A stretch of DNA of 59,973 nt from positions 1 through 59,973 of the forward strand of contig NZ_JABBYC010000028.1 in NCBI RefSeq assembly GCF_016742955.1, given 5' to 3'. The notes below the pieces were generated by a model. That model saw only the letters and a list, made by a program, of their open reading frames with translations. It had not been told where the DNA came from and searched no databases. Origin of the DNA: Myceligenerans indicum (GTDB lineage: Bacteria; Actinomycetota; Actinomycetes; Actinomycetales; Cellulomonadaceae). The stretch's first letter is position 1, and every line of letters begins with the position of its first letter. Shown here piece by piece: positions 1 to 9,111 of this stretch. The position numbers and the translations under genes are program-made.

Positions 1-49
1 ATCTACACGAGCCTTATCGTCGGCAGCGTCAGATGTGTATAAGAGACAG
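1..49. other. Illumina Nextera i5 adapter (artefact)
   Basis: The stretch reads as the end of the i5 primer, then index GAGCCTTA at 9-16 (recalled as S521), then the read-1 transposase adapter ending in the 19-bp mosaic end at 31-49. It is not genomic DNA. Genomic sequence starts at base 50. Short peptides such as MCIRDR and MYKRQ that start here are translated adapter. Confidence 0.97.
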
Positions 50-289
50 GTCGGAGCGGGCGTCCACCGTGACGACGCTCGCGGTGCGGCCACGCAGGGC
101 GGCCGCCACCGCACGGCCGGTGACGCCGTACCCGGCGACGACGACCCGTGCGCGCTCCAGCGGCACGGCCGGTTCGACGACCGGCCGGCCCGCACCGGCC
201 GCCCCCCTGCCCGGCAGGGCACCGCCGGACGGTGCCGGTTCCTGTCCGGCGCCGGCGTCCGAGCCGGACGGTGCCGGCCCTGGGGTCAC
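50..289 (-). CDS. murD: UDP-N-acetylmuramoyl-L-alanine--D-glutamate ligase MurD, N-terminal fragment
   Basis: The first ~80 residues of MurD, the cytoplasmic ligase that adds D-Glu to UDP-MurNAc-L-Ala. The start is GTG at 289, overlapping the mraY stop as GTGA, which indicates translational coupling. A Gly/Pro/Ala-rich leader of about 45 residues precedes the conserved Rossmann-like strand [20 protein letters not shown]. The fragment ends at VDARSD, where the adapter begins, so the ATP-binding and catalytic domains lie off the contig. Identification rests on this strand plus the murE-murF-mraY-murD order. An in-frame ATG 12 nt upstream is an alternative start. Confidence 0.8.
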
Positions 290-1368
290 GACACCACCCA
301 TTCGGCGTAGAAGATCCCCATGCCGAGCGCCGCGAAGAGGCCGGCGATCAGCCAGAACCGGATGACGATGGTCACCTCTCCCCATCCGGACAGCTCGAAG
401 TGGTGGTGCAGCGGGGCCATCTTGAACACGCGCCTGCCGGTGGCCTTGAAGAACCCGATCTGGATCACGTCGGACATGACGATGATGACGAACAGCCCGC
501 CGATGATCACGGCGAGGAACTCGGTGCGGGACAGGATGGACAGCCCGGCGAGCGCGCCGCCGAGGGCGAGCGACCCGGTGTCGCCCATGAAGATCTTGGC
601 CGGGTTCGCGTTCCACCACAGGAAGCCGAAGCAGGCGCCCATGACCGCGGCGGAGACGATCGCGAGGTCCTGCGGGTCGCGGACGTCGTAGCAGCTCGGC
701 CCGGCCGCCGCGAGGCGCTGGCAGGACTGGTTCAGCTGCCAGATCCCGACCAGCACGTACGCACCGAACGTGATGAGCGAGGCGCCCGTGGCCAGGCCGT
801 CGAGGCCGTCGGTGAGGTTCACGGCGTTGGACCAGGCGGCAACCAGCAGGTTCGCCCAGATCACGAAGAGGATCAGGCCCACGGTGGCACCGAGGAACGC
901 CAGGTCCAGGTCGGTGTCGCGCAGGAACGAGATCTTCGTGGACGCGGGGGTGCGGGAGTGCTGGTTCGGGAAGCCCAGGGCGAGCACGGCGAACGAGATG
1001 CCGACGAAGCCCTGCCCGATCAGCTTGGCCCGGGGGCTCAGGCCGAGCGAGCGCTGCTTGCGGATCTTGGTGAAGTCGTCCAGGAAGCCCACCACGCCCA
1101 GGCCCACCATGAGGTACAGGCACAGCAGCGCCGACATGCTCGGCAGCTGCTGGCTGACCAGCATCGAGGCGGCCACGCCGATGACCGTGCCCCCGATGAT
1201 GACCACGCCGCCCATCTGGGGGGTGCCACGTTTCGTGAAGTGTCCGGTGGGCCCGTCCTGGCGGACGAACTGGCCGTAGTTCTTGCGGATCAGGAAGCGG
1301 ATGAACAGCGGCGTGCCGAACAGGGACACGAGGAGCGCGACGGCCGCGCTGACCAGGATCGCGATCAC
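286..1368 (-). CDS. mraY: Phospho-N-acetylmuramoyl-pentapeptide-transferase MraY
   Basis: Integral membrane enzyme of 360 residues that transfers phospho-MurNAc-pentapeptide from UDP to undecaprenyl phosphate, forming lipid I. Visible family motifs are [17 protein letters not shown] near residue 90, [13 protein letters not shown] near 185 and the [11 protein letters not shown] loop near the C-terminus. Multiple hydrophobic segments span the chain and the length is normal. The GTG start at 1368 overlaps the murF stop (GTGA), and the stop overlaps murD, so it is coupled on both sides. It carries the complete set of family motifs. Confidence 0.97.
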   Translation of the reverse strand: MIAILVSAAVALLVSLFGTPLFIRFLIRKNYGQFVRQDGPTGHFTKRGTPQMGGVVIIGGTVIGVAASMLVSQQLPSMSALLCLYLMVGLGVVGFLDDFTKIRKQRSLGLSPRAKLIGQGFVGISFAVLALGFPNQHSRTPASTKISFLRDTDLDLAFLGATVGLILFVIWANLLVAAWSNAVNLTDGLDGLATGASLITFGAYVLVGIWQLNQSCQRLAAAGPSCYDVRDPQDLAIVSAAVMGACFGFLWWNANPAKIFMGDTGSLALGGALAGLSILSRTEFLAVIIGGLFVIIVMSDVIQIGFFKATGRRVFKMAPLHHHFELSGWGEVTIVIRFWLIAGLFAALGMGIFYAEWVVS

Positions 1369-2852
1369 CGGGTGGCCTCCTGTCCGGGCCGTGCCGCGAT
1401 CGTCTCGCCGGTCCCGGCGAGGTGGTCGCCCAGGCGCCAGAGCCCGGCTCCCAGTGACGACTTGACGAGCACCACGTCGCGCGAGCGCAGCTCGCCGTCC
1501 AGGTAGTGCGCCGCCGCTTCGATGTCCGGCACGAACACCGTCTCCTCCCCCCAGGAACCTTCCTGGGTAGCTCCCTCATGAATGTGGTACGCACCCTCGC
1601 CCACCACGACGAGGAGCTTGATGTTGAGCCGGACGGCCAGCAGGCCGACGTCGTGGTGCGCGACACGCGAGTCGTCGCCCAGCTCGAGCATCTCGCCCAG
1701 CACGGCGACCGACCGCCGCTCGCGCCCGGCCATGATCGCCAGGGCCTTGAGACCTGCCCGCATCGAGTCCGGGTTGGCGTTGTAGGCGTCGTCGATCACC
1801 GTGACGCCGTCGGGCCGTTCGGCGACGGCCATGCGGTGCGGGCTGGCGGGGCCGGCCCCGGCCAGCCGGCCGGCGATGGTGACCGGGTCGATGCCGAGCC
1901 GCAGCGCCGCCGTCGCCGCCGCGAGCGCGTTGGTCACGTGGTGCTCGCCGACGAGGGCGAGGGTCACGGGGACCTCGACGGGCCCGGACGCCGGGGCGCC
2001 GGTTCCGGCCACGGACGGGAGGACGCGCAGCGTGAACGACGCGCGGCCGTCGGCCCCGATCGTCACGTCCTGCGCGCGGACGTCGGCGGACGGGATCGTG
2101 CCGAAGGTGACCACGCGTGTCCCCGCGGCCCGGTCCACGCGGTCGGCCATCGCGGCGACGCGCATGTCGTCGGCGTTCAGCACGACGGTTCCGCCCGGCC
2201 TCGTTCCCTCCGCCATCTCGCCCTTGGTCCGCGCGATCGCCTCGACGCCGCCGAACTTCCCGACGTGGGCGACGCCGACCGCGAGCACGATGCCCACCTC
2301 GGGCGGCGCGATCGAGGTGAGGTACTCGATGTTGCGCGGCGCGTCGGCGCCCATCTCCAGCACCAGGTACCGCGTGGAGGGCGTCACCTCCAGCACCGTC
2401 ATCGGGAGCCCGACCTCGTTGTTCAGCGACCCCGCGGGCACGATCGTGGCTCCCTCGGGCCGCAGCAGCGCCCCGAGCAGATCCTTGGTGGTGGTCTTGC
2501 CGACCGAGCCGGTGACGGCCACCACCTTCAGGTCCGGGTTGGTCTCCCGCACCCGCGTCAGCACGTGGCGGGCGAGGTCGCCGAGCGCGCGCTGCGGGTC
2601 CGCCGTCACGACGACGGGCACGCCGGCACCGGGCAGCTCACGCGCGGCCAGCACGACCACGGCTCCGCCGTCGACGGCGCCCGGCACGAAGTCGTGCCCG
2701 TCCGCGGCCTCGCCCTCCCAGGCGACGAAGAGCGCACCGGGCTCCGCCTTCCGCGAGTCCGTGACCACCGGTCCGGTCACCCTCGTGTCCGGGTCGCCGT
2801 GCAGCGTTCCCCCGGTGGCTGCGGCGACCTGCGCCGCAGTCAGCTCGATCAT
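1365..2852 (-). CDS. murF: UDP-N-acetylmuramoyl-tripeptide--D-alanyl-D-alanine ligase MurF
   Basis: Cytoplasmic ATP-dependent ligase of 495 residues that adds D-Ala-D-Ala to the UDP-MurNAc-tripeptide. The Mur ligase P-loop appears as [13 protein letters not shown] near residue 115, followed by the NNEVGLP element and the [13 protein letters not shown] block of the central domain. The C-terminal domain contains [11 protein letters not shown], characteristic of MurF. The ATG start lies 2 nt after the murE stop and the 3' end overlaps mraY. Length and domain order are normal for the family. Confidence 0.96.
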   Translation of the reverse strand: MIELTAAQVAAATGGTLHGDPDTRVTGPVVTDSRKAEPGALFVAWEGEAADGHDFVPGAVDGGAVVVLAARELPGAGVPVVVTADPQRALGDLARHVLTRVRETNPDLKVVAVTGSVGKTTTKDLLGALLRPEGATIVPAGSLNNEVGLPMTVLEVTPSTRYLVLEMGADAPRNIEYLTSIAPPEVGIVLAVGVAHVGKFGGVEAIARTKGEMAEGTRPGGTVVLNADDMRVAAMADRVDRAAGTRVVTFGTIPSADVRAQDVTIGADGRASFTLRVLPSVAGTGAPASGPVEVPVTLALVGEHHVTNALAAATAALRLGIDPVTIAGRLAGAGPASPHRMAVAERPDGVTVIDDAYNANPDSMRAGLKALAIMAGRERRSVAVLGEMLELGDDSRVAHHDVGLLAVRLNIKLLVVVGEGAYHIHEGATQEGSWGEETVFVPDIEAAAHYLDGELRSRDVVLVKSSLGAGLWRLGDHLAGTGETIAARPGQEATR

Positions 2853-2854
2853 GC

Positions 2855-4492
2855 TCAGCTCGTCCTCTCCTGCTTGATGTGGTCGGCCACGTGGTGGCCG
2901 GCCCCGTGCGGGGCGTCCGAGCCCTCGTGGGGCAGGCGTCGCGCCAGCGCCGCGCGGGCCTCCTCGCGGTCGTCCAGGTGATGGTCGACCCCGGCGATCT
3001 CCTGGATCGTCTCGTGGCCGCGGCCGGCGACGAGCACGGTGTCCTCGGGGTCCGCCCGGCCGATCGCGGTGGCGATCGCCTCGCCCCGGTCGGCGACCTC
3101 GGTCAGCTCCGGCACCGGTCCCGGCCCTCCGGCCAGTGCGGCGAGCGCCTCCCGGGCGCCGTCGAGCACGGCGGCGCGTACCGCCGCCCGGTCCTCGCCG
3201 TGCGGGTCGTCGTCGGTCACGACGACGACGTCGGCGCCGCGCACCGCGGCGGCGCCCATGAAGGGGCGTTTGCCGGGGTCGCGGTCGCCGGTCGCGCCGA
3301 AGACCACGGACAGTCTGCCCCTCGTGGTGGGCCGCAGCGCGGAGAGTGCCAGTTCGAGCGCCTCGGTGTTGTGCGCGAAGTCGACGACGACGCGCGGAGA
3401 GGTCGCGAGCACCTCCATCCGGCCGGGCACGGTCGCGGTGAGGCCGTCGGCGGAGCGCAGCGCCCTCTCGACCTCCTCGGCACCGGCGCCCGACTCCAGC
3501 ACCATGGCAACGGCGAGCGCCGCGTTGGCGACGTTGTAGCCGCCGGGCAGCGAGGTGCGGGTGTGCAGGGCGCGGCCGTCGCGGTGGGTGAGGGTGAAGG
3601 CGGATCCGGTGCCGTCGGGCGTGATGGCGGACACGGTCCAGTCGGCGTCCGGGTCCAGGGGGCGCACTCCTGTTCCGGTGGTCAGGGTGGCCACGGGGAC
3701 CTGCGCGCGGCGGGCCATGGCGACGCCGTGGTCGTCGTCGACCACGACCACCCCGCGGCGGGACCGGGCGGGGGTGAACAGCTCGGCCTTGGTGGCGAAG
3801 TACGTCTCCAGGTCGCCGTGGAAGTCGAGGTGGTCCTGCGTGAGGTTGGTGAACCCTGCCATGTCGTAGACCACGCCGTCCACGCGGTGCTGCGCGATGG
3901 CGTGCGAGGACACCTCCATGGCGAGCGCGTCGACGCCGTCGGACACCATGGCGGCCAGGACGGCCTGCAGGTCCGCGGCTTCGGGCGTGGTCAGGACGCT
4001 GGGCAGCACGCGGTCGTGGGACCGGGTCTCCACGGTCCCGACCAGGCCGCTGCGGTGGCCGAGGGCACGCAGCAGGTGGTCGAGCTGGTAGGTGGTGGTC
4101 GTCTTGCCGTTGGTGCCGGTGAGGCCGAACGTGGTCAGCCGGTCGGCCGGGGTGCCGTACACGCGGGCGGCGGCAGGGCCGGCGGCCGAGCGAGGGTCGG
4201 GCACGACGAGGACGGGCAGGTTCTCGCGGGGCAGGAGCGCGGCGCCGGCGGGGTCGGTCAGGACGGCCGTGGCGCCGCGGGCGACGGCGTCGGCGGCGAA
4301 CCGGGCTCCGTGGACACGCGCGCCGGGGAGGGCCACGAAGAGGTCGCCCGGTCCAGCGGCACGGTTGTCGGAGACAACGCCCGTGACCTCGGCGTCCACG
4401 TCCGGGACGGGTGCTCCTAGGGCCGCGGCCAGGTCGCTCGCCCGATGTGGTGTCACGCGATCCGGGCGGATCCGAGCTTGCGGGGATGTCAC
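2855..4492 (-). CDS. murE: UDP-N-acetylmuramoyl-tripeptide synthetase MurE (probably not DAP-specific)
   Basis: Mur ligase of 545 residues that adds the third, diamino acid residue of the peptidoglycan stem. The ATP site is LTGTNGKTTTTYQLDHLL near residue 128 and the substrate lid contains TTPEAADLQ. At the position of the DAP-specificity motif DNPR in E. coli MurE this protein reads TDDDPHGED. Loss of the Arg argues for L-Lys or another diamino acid, which fits the A4-alpha lysine peptidoglycan of Promicromonosporaceae (inference). The start is GTG at 4492, with a second in-frame GTG 12 codons downstream. It normally follows ftsI, but here the upstream neighbour is a co-directional MFS gene 64 nt away. 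That suggests a rearrangement that removed it from the mraZ promoter. Confidence 0.94.
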   Translation of the reverse strand: MTSPQARIRPDRVTPHRASDLAAALGAPVPDVDAEVTGVVSDNRAAGPGDLFVALPGARVHGARFAADAVARGATAVLTDPAGAALLPRENLPVLVVPDPRSAAGPAAARVYGTPADRLTTFGLTGTNGKTTTTYQLDHLLRALGHRSGLVGTVETRSHDRVLPSVLTTPEAADLQAVLAAMVSDGVDALAMEVSSHAIAQHRVDGVVYDMAGFTNLTQDHLDFHGDLETYFATKAELFTPARSRRGVVVVDDDHGVAMARRAQVPVATLTTGTGVRPLDPDADWTVSAITPDGTGSAFTLTHRDGRALHTRTSLPGGYNVANAALAVAMVLESGAGAEEVERALRSADGLTATVPGRMEVLATSPRVVVDFAHNTEALELALSALRPTTRGRLSVVFGATGDRDPGKRPFMGAAAVRGADVVVVTDDDPHGEDRAAVRAAVLDGAREALAALAGGPGPVPELTEVADRGEAIATAIGRADPEDTVLVAGRGHETIQEIAGVDHHLDDREEARAALARRLPHEGSDAPHGAGHHVADHIKQERTS

Positions 4493-4556
4493 GGGGTAGA
4501 ACCTACCGTCTGCGGGCGCTCCTGCCGTACGCAGCCGCGCTGGACGGACCTGGATG

Positions 4557-5732
4557 TCAGTGTTCGGCGGGTGCGCCCCGCCCCGGAATCCCGCGCTTCG
4601 CGAGGGCGAGGACGACCGCGGCGATCGCGGCGGCCAATGTCCAGAACGCCCCCGTGTAGCCGGTCCGGGCGATGATCAGCCCGATCGTGAACGCGCCCGC
4701 GCCGAGTCCGCCGTCGTAGGCGATGTTCCAGATGGTGCTGGCCGCGCCGTGGTGGCCGGGGCCGAGGGTGTGCATGACGGAGACGAAGGAGTCGTTCTGG
4801 GTCGCGCCGAATCCGGCGCCGAGCAGGAACGCTCCGAGCAGGAGCCATGGGCCGCCGTGCAGGGAGACGGCGATGACGGCGGCACCCGCGGCGCAGGTGA
4901 GGCCGGCGGGCAGGAGGAGCCGGCCGGTGCCGATCCGGTCGCCGGCGGCACCCGCGGCCAGGCGCGCGGCGACCAGCGCGACGGACGCGGCCAGCAGGGC
5001 GAGGGCCACCTGCGCCGTTCCCGGGCCGGCGACCGGGAGGAACGTGGTCGTGGCGCCGAATGCGGCGGCGGTGAGCAGGAAGATCCCGACCGGCCGCACG
5101 ATGTGCCGGGCAGCGGAGAGTGATCCGAGCGTGAAGCTCCCGCGACTGCGACCGGGCAGGCCGAGGGCGATCAGGGAGCCTGCCAGGGACGCGCCGCCCG
5201 CGAACCAGAAGGTGGTGCCGAAGCCCCAGGTCTGCGCCGCCCAGAGTCCTCCGGGCAGGGCGAGGAGGTTGGGCAGGGCGGCCGAGGTGCCGTAGAGCGC
5301 GGCCGAGCGGGCGAAACGGCCTTCGGGCGACAGTTCGGCGACCAGGGTTCCGCCGGCGACGACGACGAGCGCGAACCCGGCACCGCGCACGACGGACAGG
5401 GCCAGGACGGGCCACAGGTCGGGCGTGAGGAGGTAGAAGGGCGTCGGCACGCCCAGCAGCGCGGCGCCCGCGACCACCATGGTGCGCAGGTCCAGGACGC
5501 GGAACAGCCACGGCATGGCGAGCTGTGCGGCGACCGTGCCGGCCATCATGACGCCCGTCGTGCTGCCCATCGCCGCACTACCCGCGCCGCCCTCGGCGGC
5601 CCACAGGGGGACGACCGACAGCAGTGACGCGTAGTTCGCCAGCGCGAGGAACGTGACGGCCAGGAGCACGGCGAACCCGCGTGATCGTCGCGTCGCGCCG
5701 TGCGCGGTCCCTGTCGCGGCACTCGTCGTCAT
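4557..5732 (-). CDS. MFS transporter
   Basis: Major facilitator of 391 residues with roughly 12 hydrophobic segments (for example FAVLLAVTFLALANYASLLS near residue 20). Gly/Ala-rich transmembrane helices and an Arg-containing central loop follow. The start at 5732 (MTTSAATG) was preferred over an ATG 12 codons upstream because the upstream residues are Pro-rich and unconserved in character. The substrate cannot be told from sequence. It is divergent from the GH74 xyloglucanase gene and shares its 190-bp intergenic region, so a link to sugar use is possible but unproven. Its stop lies 64 nt before murE on the same strand, so its transcript may now run into the mur genes. Confidence 0.85.
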   Translation of the reverse strand: MTTSAATGTAHGATRRSRGFAVLLAVTFLALANYASLLSVVPLWAAEGGAGSAAMGSTTGVMMAGTVAAQLAMPWLFRVLDLRTMVVAGAALLGVPTPFYLLTPDLWPVLALSVVRGAGFALVVVAGGTLVAELSPEGRFARSAALYGTSAALPNLLALPGGLWAAQTWGFGTTFWFAGGASLAGSLIALGLPGRSRGSFTLGSLSAARHIVRPVGIFLLTAAAFGATTTFLPVAGPGTAQVALALLAASVALVAARLAAGAAGDRIGTGRLLLPAGLTCAAGAAVIAVSLHGGPWLLLGAFLLGAGFGATQNDSFVSVMHTLGPGHHGAASTIWNIAYDGGLGAGAFTIGLIIARTGYTGAFWTLAAAIAAVVLALAKRGIPGRGAPAEH

Positions 5733-5826
5733 GGGGCGAGTGTGCGGCCCCGGGGGCTCGCCGGACAAGCGGGTTCCGCCTGCCGTGGTGGCGCGGCTCC
5801 TAACCGATTAGCCCCCTGCGATCGTC

Positions 5827-5836
5827 GAAGCGCTTC
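5827..5836. promoter_or_regulatory. Candidate LacI-family operator GAAGCGCTTC
   Basis: A perfect 10-bp palindrome with a central CpG lies between the divergent MFS and xyloglucanase genes. AAGCGCTT-type cores are typical of LacI-family operators, including the regulators of plant-polysaccharide genes in actinobacteria. No regulator gene is adjacent. The assignment is inference from motif and context. Confidence 0.45.
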
Positions 5837-5847
5837 AACTACGTTCT

Positions 5848-5881
5848 CCCCTGCCGGGCACGACGCCGTGCCCGGCAGGGG
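5848..5881. repeat. Perfect hairpin in the MFS/xyloglucanase intergenic region
   Basis: Arms of 14 bp (5848-5861 and 5868-5881) are perfectly complementary around a 6-nt loop, GACGCC. It lies 44 nt upstream of the xyloglucanase start codon and would be in its 5' leader, or upstream of the MFS promoter. No T-tract follows. It could be an attenuator, a protein-binding dyad or an mRNA-stabilising structure. Confidence 0.6.
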
Positions 5882-5924
5882 CCGGCCGGCCCCTGAGGAG
5901 TCGGCACGAAGAGGTGAGCTGAGG

Positions 5925-8747
5925 ATGAGACTTCGGCCAGTCGTCGCAGCCCTGACCGGGCTGGGACTCGGAGCGACCGGGCTGGGGGCGGGCGCCATCG
6001 GCATCGCGGCGGCCGGCCCGGCCACGGCATGGGCCGGGCAGCCGGCGGGCCCGGCAGGCGTCACCGCGCAGCAGGACGACGCCGCCCAGGAGACGGACTA
6101 CGAGTGGGGCAACGTCGAGATCGTCGGGGGCGGCTTCGTCCCGGGCATCGTGTACAGCGAGGCCGAGCAAGGACTGGTCTACGCGCGCACCGACGTCGGT
6201 GGCGCGTACCGGCGCGACCCCGGATCGGATCGCTGGACCCCGCTCCTGGACCATGTGGGCTGGGAGGACTGGAGCCACAGCGGGGTCCTGTCGATCGCCC
6301 CGGACCCGTCGGACGCGGACCGCGTCTACGCGATGGTCGGGTCCTACACGACGTCCTGGGATCCGAACGACGGCGCGATCCTGCGCAGTTCCGACCGGGG
6401 CGAGACCTGGGCCAGGACCGACCTCCCGTTCCAGGTGGGCGGCAACATGCCGGGGCGCGGCATGGGCGAGCGGCTCGCCGTGGACCCGAGCGACCCGAGC
6501 GTGCTGTATCTCGGCACGGAGGGCGGCAACGGGCTGTGGCGCAGCACCGACAGCGGTGTGACCTGGTCGGAGGTGACCGCGTTCCCCAACCCGGGCAACT
6601 ACGTCGCCGACCCGTCGGACCCCGACGGCTATCTGGGCACCAACCAGGGCGTCCTGTGGGTGGAGTTCGACCCGGCGGGCGCACCCACCGGGTCGCCGTC
6701 GCGCACGATCTACGTGGGCGTGGCTGACACGGAGAACAACGTCTACCGCTCCACCGACGCGGGCGTCACCTGGGAGCGCGTACCGGGCCAGCCCACGGGC
6801 TTCATCCCGCACAAGGCGGTGCTGGACACCGAGGGCGGCCAGTTCTACCTGGCGACGTCCGACACCGGCGGCCCGTACGACGGCTCGCTCGGTGACGTCT
6901 GGCGCCTGGACACGGCCACGGACTCCTGGACGCGGATCAGCCCCGTCCCGTCGGACGACCCGGACGCGTACTTCGGCTACTCGGGCCTGACGATCGACCG
7001 TCAGGACCCGGACACGATCATGGTGGTCAGCCAGATCTCGTGGTGGCCGGACCTTCAGGTCTACCGCAGCACCGACCGGGGCGAGACGTGGAGCCCGATC
7101 TGGGAATGGGCCTCCTACCCGCAGCGCAACCTGCGCTACTCGCTCGACATCTCCGGGGCGCCCTGGCTCGACTTCGGCCACCAGGACGCACCTGAGGACC
7201 CGAGCCCGAAGCTCGGCTGGATGACCGAGTCCTTCGAGATCGACCCCTTCGACTCCGACGCCTTCCTGTACGGCACCGGCGCCACCGTCTACGGCGGCGA
7301 GAACCTCACCGCCTGGGACTCCGGCGGCACCGTCGGGATCGGCGTGCGCGCCCAGGGCATCGAGGAGACTGCGGTCCAGGACCTGGCCGCCCCGCCGGGC
7401 GACGTCGACCTGATCTCGGCGATGTACGACATCGGAGGCTTCGTGCACGACGACGTGCACACCGTGCCCAGCGGCTTCCAGTACACGCAGCCTTATCAGA
7501 CCGGCGTCGTGTCGGTGGACTTCGCGCAGGACGCACCGGACACGATGGTCCGTGCCGGCGAGTCCGACGACGAGGGGGCCGGGCACCTGGGCGTGTCGAC
7601 GTCCGGCGGGGACTCGTGGTGGGCGGCACAGGAGCCAGCCGGTGTCACCGGGCCGGGCACGGTCGCGGTGAACGCGGACGGCTCGCGGATCCTGTGGAGC
7701 CCGGACGGGACGGACGTGCAGGTGTCCACGACCCTGGGATCGAGCTGGACCTCGTCGTCCGGGGTTCCGGCCGGCGCACGCATCGAGGCCGACCGGTCCG
7801 ACCCGCAGCGCTTCTACGCGATGGCCGGCGGCACGTTCTACCTGTCCGGTGACGGCGGGGAGACGTTCACGGCCTCCGGGGCCGGCGGACTGCCCACCGG
7901 GGACGTACGGTTCGGCGCCGTGCCGGGACGACCGGGCGAGATCTTCGTGGCCGGCAGCGACGACGACGGCCCGTACGGGCTGTGGCACTCGGTCGACGGC
8001 GGCGCCACGTTCGACCAGTTGCCAGGTGTCGAGGAGGCGGACGCCGTCGGGTTCGGCGCCCCCGCGCCCGGCTTCGAGCACCCCGCGATCTACGTCTCGG
8101 CGCAGATCGACGCGGTGCGCGGCCTGTTCCGGTCCGACGACGCCGGAGCGTCCTGGGTACGCATCAACGACGACGAGCACCAGTTCGCCTGGACCGGCCA
8201 GGTGATCACGGGCGACCCGGACGTCTACGGCCGCGTCTACGTCGGCACGAACGGCCGCGGCATCGTCATGGGCGAGTTCACCGGCACCGCGCCGTCGCCC
8301 GAGCCGACACCGACGCCGACGCCGACGCCGACGCCGACACCGGAGCCCACGGACCCGGAGCCCACTCCGAGCCCGACACCGTCCGCGACGCCGAGCCCGG
8401 AGCCGACCGTGACCGATCCGGCGCCGGGCTGCACGGCCGGGTGGCGGGTCGTGAACGACTGGGGCAGCGGCTTCCAGGGCGAGGTCACCGCGACCAGGAC
8501 CGCCACCGGGACGCTCGACCCGTGGGTGATCGAGTGGTCCTTCCCGCCCGGTGTCGAGATCTCCAGCGGCTGGGGCGCCGACGTCGTCCAGGAGGGCACG
8601 TCGGTCACGGCCACGGCACCGGCGTGGGACACCGGCCTGGCGTCCGGGGAGTCCGCGACCGTGGGCTTCGTGGCCACGACGCCGGACGGGGCGACGCCGT
8701 CGGCGGATGACATCCGGCTCGGGGGCGTCGCCTGCACCAGTCCCTAG
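5925..8747 (+). CDS. Secreted GH74 xyloglucanase with C-terminal CBM2
   Basis: Extracellular endo-beta-glucanase of 940 residues, probably acting on xyloglucan. A signal peptide (basic start, then an Ala/Gly/Leu-rich core) covers about residues 1-40. The GH74 region (~65-785) shows the repeated Asp-box signature (YRSTDAGVTW, LRSSDRGETW, WRSTDSGVTW) of the two seven-bladed propellers. The YARTDVGGAYR segment carries the Asp expected as one catalytic residue, and FEIDPFDSDAFLYGTGATVYG corresponds to the conserved second region. A Pro/Thr-rich linker built from a CCGACG-type hexamer repeat (8302-8340) leads to a CBM2-like module (~838-940) with conserved Trp residues. The ATG at 5925 follows GAGGTG and begins the signal peptide. 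The long open frame upstream is not coding. Confidence 0.92.
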   Translation: MRLRPVVAALTGLGLGATGLGAGAIGIAAAGPATAWAGQPAGPAGVTAQQDDAAQETDYEWGNVEIVGGGFVPGIVYSEAEQGLVYARTDVGGAYRRDPGSDRWTPLLDHVGWEDWSHSGVLSIAPDPSDADRVYAMVGSYTTSWDPNDGAILRSSDRGETWARTDLPFQVGGNMPGRGMGERLAVDPSDPSVLYLGTEGGNGLWRSTDSGVTWSEVTAFPNPGNYVADPSDPDGYLGTNQGVLWVEFDPAGAPTGSPSRTIYVGVADTENNVYRSTDAGVTWERVPGQPTGFIPHKAVLDTEGGQFYLATSDTGGPYDGSLGDVWRLDTATDSWTRISPVPSDDPDAYFGYSGLTIDRQDPDTIMVVSQISWWPDLQVYRSTDRGETWSPIWEWASYPQRNLRYSLDISGAPWLDFGHQDAPEDPSPKLGWMTESFEIDPFDSDAFLYGTGATVYGGENLTAWDSGGTVGIGVRAQGIEETAVQDLAAPPGDVDLISAMYDIGGFVHDDVHTVPSGFQYTQPYQTGVVSVDFAQDAPDTMVRAGESDDEGAGHLGVSTSGGDSWWAAQEPAGVTGPGTVAVNADGSRILWSPDGTDVQVSTTLGSSWTSSSGVPAGARIEADRSDPQRFYAMAGGTFYLSGDGGETFTASGAGGLPTGDVRFGAVPGRPGEIFVAGSDDDGPYGLWHSVDGGATFDQLPGVEEADAVGFGAPAPGFEHPAIYVSAQIDAVRGLFRSDDAGASWVRINDDEHQFAWTGQVITGDPDVYGRVYVGTNGRGIVMGEFTGTAPSPEPTPTPTPTPTPTPEPTDPEPTPSPTPSATPSPEPTVTDPAPGCTAGWRVVNDWGSGFQGEVTATRTATGTLDPWVIEWSFPPGVEISSGWGADVVQEGTSVTATAPAWDTGLASGESATVGFVATTPDGATPSADDIRLGGVACTSP

Positions 8748-8819
8748 ATGTGGCGCCACCGCCGGCTCGGGCCCCTGTCCTCTCGGCCCGGCAGGCAGGC
8801 GATCCTCCACCATGGGACC

Positions 8820-8855
8820 CGGGGCGGGTGTCCGGTTCGGTCGGCGCCCGCCCCG
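8820..8855 (+). terminator. Candidate terminator after the xyloglucanase gene
   Basis: A 9-bp GC-only stem (8820-8828 with 8847-8855) and an 18-nt loop lie 73 nt after the stop codon, followed by GTCTTCC. There is no strong T-tract, as is common for actinobacterial terminators. Confidence 0.4.
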
Positions 8856-9055
8856 TCTTCCGTGTGTCCGCCGGAAGGGGCAGCCCGCACGACCCGGATG
8901 CCGAACGGCCCCCGGAATTCGCGGCCGCCTGCGCCCACGGGGCGCCGGGCCGACGGGACACGCGCGGGTTCCCCATTCCTCCACCGCGTCTTTAGGTTCT
9001 TGACCTGCGCATTGACATTACCTGCACGAGTTGCCCCGATCAAATCTCAGGCTAT

Positions 9056-9081
9056 GTGGAGCAAAGTGGAGTAGCGTGGAG
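9056..9081 (+). promoter_or_regulatory. MraZ operator: three GTGGAG direct repeats
   Basis: GTGGAG occurs at 9056-9061, 9066-9071 and 9076-9081, exactly one helical turn (10 bp) apart, and 30 nt upstream of the mraZ start. Tandem GTGG-type repeats are the known binding site through which MraZ represses its own dcw operon. The spacing and position make autoregulation very likely. Confidence 0.85.
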
Positions 9082-9111
9082 GCCGCGGGAGCGCGAGGGG
9101 AGGTGCGAGCC

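Larger units (their letters stand above)
8748..9111. other. Intergenic region between xyloglucanase and mraZ
   Basis: 364 bp without a convincing gene. It holds a short palindrome, GTGGCGCCAC (8751-8760), just after the xyloglucanase stop, a candidate terminator hairpin (8820-8855), and the mraZ promoter and operator region in its last ~100 bp. A TTGACA at 9012-9017 looks like a -35 box but has no well-placed -10. TTGCCC (9031-9036) with TATGTG (9053-9058) at 16-bp spacing is an alternative that would overlap the MraZ repeats. Confidence 0.6.

Noticed and set aside
33..365. Short open frames starting with MCIRDR and MYKRQ
   Set aside because: They start in adapter sequence and run antisense to murD.
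1506..2981. Long antisense open frames over the mur genes and elsewhere
   Set aside because: High GC content creates long open frames on all strands. These products are Arg/His/Gly-rich and lack family motifs, while the opposite strand carries clear Mur ligases.
4493..4556. Second IS630 end at the left inversion breakpoint
   Set aside because: None of the 28-bp terminal repeat is present between the MFS gene and murE, so IS-to-IS recombination is not directly supported.
5848..5881. Terminator for a flanking gene
   Set aside because: Both flanking genes read away from it, so it cannot terminate either. It is kept as a leader or regulatory hairpin.
8748..9111. tRNA or small RNA gene in the gap before mraZ
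   Set aside because: No cloverleaf or CCA-type end was seen in this or the other intergenic regions I read. Only terminator- and operator-like elements are visible.
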